A stretch of 8,537 nt of DNA from Paludibacteraceae bacterium (GTDB taxonomy: Bacteria; Bacteroidota; Bacteroidia; Bacteroidales; Paludibacteraceae). The translations under genes and the position numbers were made by a program. The notes beneath the pieces were generated by a model. That model did not search any database. It was not told the DNA's origin and was given only the letters and a program-made list of their open reading frames with translations. Below, piece by piece: positions 5,661-8,537 of this stretch; within the stretch, counting starts at the first letter, position 1, and each line of letters begins with the position of its first letter. Location of the stretch: positions 1 through 8,537 of the forward strand of contig CANIXM010000056.1 in the NCBI GenBank assembly GCA_947471245.1, read 5' to 3'.

Positions 5661-6467
5661 ATGAAAAAACTGATTTTATTTTCTTTGATTGTTCTAAGCA
5701 ACATATCTTACGGACAAAGCTTTCCTGGCTACAACTTAGATTTGCTTCTTGGTAAAGAGCTAAGGGTTAAGGAAAAAAAGGAATCATTACAACGATTTGG
5801 ATACAACGATTTCTATGCAGATGATAGCTTAAAAACTCACTTCGACTGCTGTGAAACTGTAGATAACTCAAAGTATTTGAGCCTTGCAGGAAAATCATTC
5901 AAAATGGTTAGCTACGAAGCATACCTAGATATTGCAGGTGCTACTAAGTTCAAAGTGAAAGTGGACAACGCAGAAACAGGTACTATCGTTTACGACTATG
6001 ATCCACGTTTCGAAAATTCATTTGCATTTGATGTAATAGGTGGTATCCAATACCCTCAAGAGTTTTATTGTAAGGACATTTTCTTTTCTGTAGATAAATT
6101 CTCGGGTGAAATCTCCTACTCAACACCCCATGCACCTGTTGAGTTTTACAAAATCATCAAAGGAAATACTGCAAGAACACAAATTTCCTTGAAAGTTTAT
6201 GGTAGCCAATTGGTACTTAACACAAAAGGTGTTTACATCCTATTGGAGAATGGATTCAGAATTGAAAGACCAGACGCCAAAGTGAATGTATCTGCAGTAA
6301 AATGTGCAGCTGGATATATGTATTCTGCTTTCTTTGACTTAAACGAAAACGACCTAAAACTATTAACTGCCAATAAAATGACAGACTACAGATTGTACAT
6401 TTACGATGATGTAGTTACAACTGGCAACAAACTGATGGAATACTTGAAATGTATTGCATCTAAATAA
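5661..6467 (+). CDS. Secreted protein of unknown function, paralogue 3
   Basis: A 268-residue member of the unrecognised family, closest to paralogue 1. The signal peptide MKKLILFSLIVLSN matches paralogue 1 exactly, and the first 44 coding bases of the two genes differ at one position; likely cleavage is after G18. The mature part has GKELRVKEKKES (31-42), GYNDFY (47-52), CC at 63-64, YDYDPRFE (111-118), C137, PVEFYKI and KGNTARTQI (159-175, one substitution relative to paralogue 1), ILLENGFRIERP (193-204), YRLYIYD (243-249) and C264. An additional C215 is specific to this copy. There are no internal membrane segments or recognised enzymatic motifs. Its own promoter lies 33 bases upstream and a strong hairpin follows 30 bases after the stop, so it is probably a single transcription unit. 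Confidence 0.82.
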   Translation: MKKLILFSLIVLSNISYGQSFPGYNLDLLLGKELRVKEKKESLQRFGYNDFYADDSLKTHFDCCETVDNSKYLSLAGKSFKMVSYEAYLDIAGATKFKVKVDNAETGTIVYDYDPRFENSFAFDVIGGIQYPQEFYCKDIFFSVDKFSGEISYSTPHAPVEFYKIIKGNTARTQISLKVYGSQLVLNTKGVYILLENGFRIERPDAKVNVSAVKCAAGYMYSAFFDLNENDLKLLTANKMTDYRLYIYDDVVTTGNKLMEYLKCIASK

Positions 6468-6497
6468 AACCCATATCATAATTGCTTTATAATACAC

Positions 6498-6527
6498 GAA
6501 ATGCGCCTCAGTGATGAGGCGCATTTC
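6498..6527 (+). terminator. Strong hairpin terminator after the third paralogue
   Basis: A perfect 13-bp stem, GAAATGCGCCTCA (6498-6510) and TGAGGCGCATTTC (6515-6527), encloses a GTGA loop. On the plus strand this has the GNRA form. The following ATTTGTT is only moderately T-rich. It lies between convergent transcription units (paralogue 3 and the tRNA), so it may stop transcripts from both sides. Confidence 0.7.
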
Positions 6528-6547
6528 ATTTGTTAAAAACAATAAAG

Positions 6548-6619
6548 TAGTCCCGCCGGGAATCGAACCCGGATCTAGTGTTTAGGAAACACTTGTTCTA
6601 TCCATTGAACTACAGGACC
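6548..6619 (-). tRNA. tRNA-Arg (anticodon CCU)
   Basis: Read on the minus strand, 72 bases fold as a full cloverleaf. The acceptor GGTCCTG pairs with CGGGACT (two G-U pairs). The D stem is GTTC/GAAC, and the anticodon stem AGTGT/ACACT holds loop TTCCTAA with anticodon CCT. The variable loop is short, the T stem CCGGG/CCCGG holds loop TTCGATT, and the discriminator is A. The 3' CCA is not encoded and would be added enzymatically. It reads AGG codons. Confidence 0.95.
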
Positions 6620-6633
6620 AATCTAGAGAAGTG

Positions 6634-6641
6634 CAAAATTA
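6634..6641 (-). promoter_or_regulatory. -7 box of the tRNA gene
   Basis: On the minus strand this reads TAATTTTG, an exact TAnnTTTG match, 15 bases upstream of the mature tRNA 5' end. No clear TTG occurs at the -33 position, only a T-rich stretch. It lies within the short gap before the glycosyltransferase start on the other strand. Confidence 0.45.
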
Positions 6642-6664
6642 CATCTTTTTAATGAGAAAATAAA

Positions 6665-8350
6665 ATGAATAATCCATCTATTACAAAGTCACAACAAACT
6701 ATCGTATTTTCAACGCTACTTCTTGCATGGTTTGTTGTCAATATTCTACAGTCCGTATTTACTGAAATCAATGCCGATGAAGCCTATTATGCACTTTATG
6801 GGCAGCATCTGGAATGGGGTTATTTCGACCATCCTCCAATGGTGGGATTGATGACACGCTTAAGTTCACTCCTTTTTGATGGTAATCTAGGTGTTAGGTT
6901 TATGACTGTCATTATGCAATTGGCATGCCTACTGCTCACATGGGGTACAATCAATAAAGCAAATAGAACTTTACAAAACACTTACATCTTCTTCACCGTC
7001 GCTTTTGCATCTGTAATGTTTTCAGCCTATGGGTTTATCACCACTCCTGATGCACCTCTACTACTATTTACTTCACTATTTTTGTTCGGCTACAAAAAAT
7101 TCCTTGCATCAATGGACTGGTATGCTGTAATTATTCTGATTATAGCTTCAGCAGGTTTGGCTTATAGCAAATATCAAGGTATATTGCTAATTGCTTTAGT
7201 CGTCCTATCCAATCTAAAACTCATCAAAACAGTAAAATTTTGGTTTATCGTAATAGTATCGCTTGTACTAATACTCCCACATATTTATTGGCAATACATC
7301 AACGACTTTCCTAGTATAAAATACCATGTAGTATCCAGATCTAGTGGATTCAAATGGGGCTATCTATTCGAATATCTACCTAATCAGTTGGCTACATTTA
7401 ATCCTTTTGTACTTGGAGCTGTAATATATGCCATGTACAAACACAAAGCCACTGAGGATTTTGAAAAAGCACTGTACTTCATCATCATTGGATTCATTGC
7501 CTTCTTTGGCATAACAGCCTTTAGAGGACATGTGGAACCTCACTGGACAGTAGCTGCAAGTGTAGCAATGATGATACTATTAGTAAATAAATCTTCAACA
7601 GACATCCCGTTTGCTAAATATATTAGAAAGTTTGTATTTGGATCAATTGTACTATTGCTCATAGCCAGAGTACTAATATGCACAACATTGCTTCCAGAGC
7701 GTATTCAATTTCACAGCAAGCAACAGAAGTACTTGGCTACTCAAGAAATAGCGGGAAACAGACCAGTAATCTACAGCGGTTCGTTTCAGAACCCATCGCT
7801 TTATCATTATTTTACGGGCAAGAATAGTACAGTTATCAGCTCGTTAATGTCGAGAATTACCCAATTCGACCTTTGGAAGTTTCAGCAACAATACCAAGGA
7901 AAACCAGCATATATCGTCATGCATATAGATGGTAAATCTCAAACCTACACTTCAAAATCGGGATTGATTATTGAAGGATACTTTGTCAATCGGCTTCAAA
8001 CGACTGATCATATTAAAATTGACTTTGAAACCACAACACGATTACAACAATCACAAGTAGCAGTAATGGAACTGATGATCACAAACCCTTCGAATGTGGA
8101 TTTTGAAATGAATCATCAAGAACTACCGGCACGCATAGAAGTGGTGTGGATCAACAATCAAGACATCATTTGTACACCTTGCCAAATCACAAAGCAAATT
8201 GATATTATAAAAGCACATCAAACAATCAAAACAGCTATTCGATTTGTGGTACCAAAAATAGACATTAACAAATACAAACTAGGTGTATGTCTTAGTTCGG
8301 ACTTCGGACCATCAATTAACTCAATATTCTCACCAATAGAAAAGCACTAA
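6665..8350 (+). CDS. GT39/ArnT-like membrane glycosyltransferase
   Basis: A 561-residue integral membrane protein of the GT-C fold, PMT_2/GT39 type. Such enzymes transfer a sugar from a polyprenyl-phosphate donor to a lipid or polymer on the outer face of the inner membrane. After a first helix (about 13-31) comes the periplasmic loop motif with D38-E39 followed by WGYFDHPPM (51-59), where acidic residues catalyse transfer in this family. TPDAP (127-131) and VEPHW (290-294) are further typical landmarks. About ten or eleven hydrophobic segments run to residue 341, and residues from about 350 to the end form a soluble, mostly periplasmic domain. I see no exact TAnnTTTG box on this strand in the 46 bases after the tRNA. 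The GtrA-family gene begins three bases after the stop, indicating an operon. Donor sugar and acceptor cannot be read from sequence. Confidence 0.87.
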   Translation: MNNPSITKSQQTIVFSTLLLAWFVVNILQSVFTEINADEAYYALYGQHLEWGYFDHPPMVGLMTRLSSLLFDGNLGVRFMTVIMQLACLLLTWGTINKANRTLQNTYIFFTVAFASVMFSAYGFITTPDAPLLLFTSLFLFGYKKFLASMDWYAVIILIIASAGLAYSKYQGILLIALVVLSNLKLIKTVKFWFIVIVSLVLILPHIYWQYINDFPSIKYHVVSRSSGFKWGYLFEYLPNQLATFNPFVLGAVIYAMYKHKATEDFEKALYFIIIGFIAFFGITAFRGHVEPHWTVAASVAMMILLVNKSSTDIPFAKYIRKFVFGSIVLLLIARVLICTTLLPERIQFHSKQQKYLATQEIAGNRPVIYSGSFQNPSLYHYFTGKNSTVISSLMSRITQFDLWKFQQQYQGKPAYIVMHIDGKSQTYTSKSGLIIEGYFVNRLQTTDHIKIDFETTTRLQQSQVAVMELMITNPSNVDFEMNHQELPARIEVVWINNQDIICTPCQITKQIDIIKAHQTIKTAIRFVVPKIDINKYKLGVCLSSDFGPSINSIFSPIEKH

Positions 8351-8353
8351 GCA

Positions 8354-8537
8354 ATGTTAAATAGCATTCTGATATTCAAACTTATAAAATTTTGCTGTGT
8401 CGGATTTTCTGGCATGATTTTGGACTTTGGCACCACATCGGTTCTCAAAGAAAAAGTGAAAGTCAATAAGTACATTTCAAATTCGATGGGTTTTGTACTT
8501 GCCGCAACATCCAACTATTTTCTAAACAGAATGTGGA
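8354..8537 (+). CDS. GtrA-family membrane protein (partial, 3' end missing)
   Basis: The ATG at 8354 opens a frame that stays open to the window edge (61 codons). The start LIKFCCVGFSGMILDFGTT (residues 10-28) and the later SNSMGFVLAATSNYFLNRMW (42-61) match the N-terminal half of GtrA-like proteins, including the conserved NY-LNR-W element. GtrA proteins are small four-helix membrane proteins thought to flip polyprenyl-phosphate-linked sugars across the inner membrane. Lying three bases downstream of a GT39-type transferase, this one probably supplies the lipid-linked sugar donor to it; that pairing is inference from context. Confidence 0.82.
   Translation, partial: MLNSILIFKLIKFCCVGFSGMILDFGTTSVLKEKVKVNKYISNSMGFVLAATSNYFLNRMW

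Noticed and set aside
3394..6467. The tandem paralogues as a toxin-immunity or defence cassette
   Set aside because: No toxin, nuclease, NTPase or immunity-like motif is visible, and the three proteins are homologous to one another rather than complementary partners.
6548..6619. tRNA gene as an integration site for a mobile element
   Set aside because: No integrase and no direct repeat of the tRNA 3' end occur in the window.

Overview
The window looks like an ordinary chromosomal stretch from a member of the Bacteroidota. It is AT-rich, several intergenic regions carry the Bacteroidota-type -7 box TAnnTTTG (some with an upstream TTTG/TTG at about the right spacing), and start codons are preceded by A-rich sequence rather than a clear Shine-Dalgarno. 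The LolD-type ATPase and the N-terminal sequences of the secreted proteins also fit this phylum. I cannot name the genus.

Left part (1-3016): bases 13-183 hold a dense array of inverted repeats resembling an interspersed non-coding repeat. Next comes a leftward gene for a YgjP/DUF45-type zinc metallopeptidase (231-938). A divergent promoter region separates it from a rightward LolD-like ABC ATPase (1085-1747), which is followed by a secreted protein built almost entirely of TPR repeats (1811-3016).

Centre (3394-6467): three same-strand paralogues encode secreted proteins of a family I do not recognise. All share a near-identical signal peptide, an N-terminal block (GK-L-V-EK-ES-Q--GY-DFY), a YDYDPRFE motif, an ILLEN--RI motif and a C-terminal YRL(Y/F) block. 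The outer two copies share four cysteine positions. The middle copy lacks all four, has a remodelled central region, and gains a 58-residue lysine-rich low-complexity tail. Copies one and three have matching TACTTTTG promoter boxes 32-33 bases before their ATG. In the middle copy the box at that position is degenerate, and an intact one lies about 200 bases upstream. This family is the most interesting content of the window.

Right part (6498-8537): a strong 13-bp hairpin separates the third paralogue from a convergent tRNA-Arg(CCU). After the tRNA come a GT39/ArnT-like membrane glycosyltransferase (6665-8350) and, three bases after its stop, the start of a GtrA-family membrane protein cut off by the window edge. 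The last two look like an operon for polyprenyl-phosphate-linked sugar transfer to an envelope glycan or lipid. I see no CRISPR array, transposase, phage gene or recognisable defence system.
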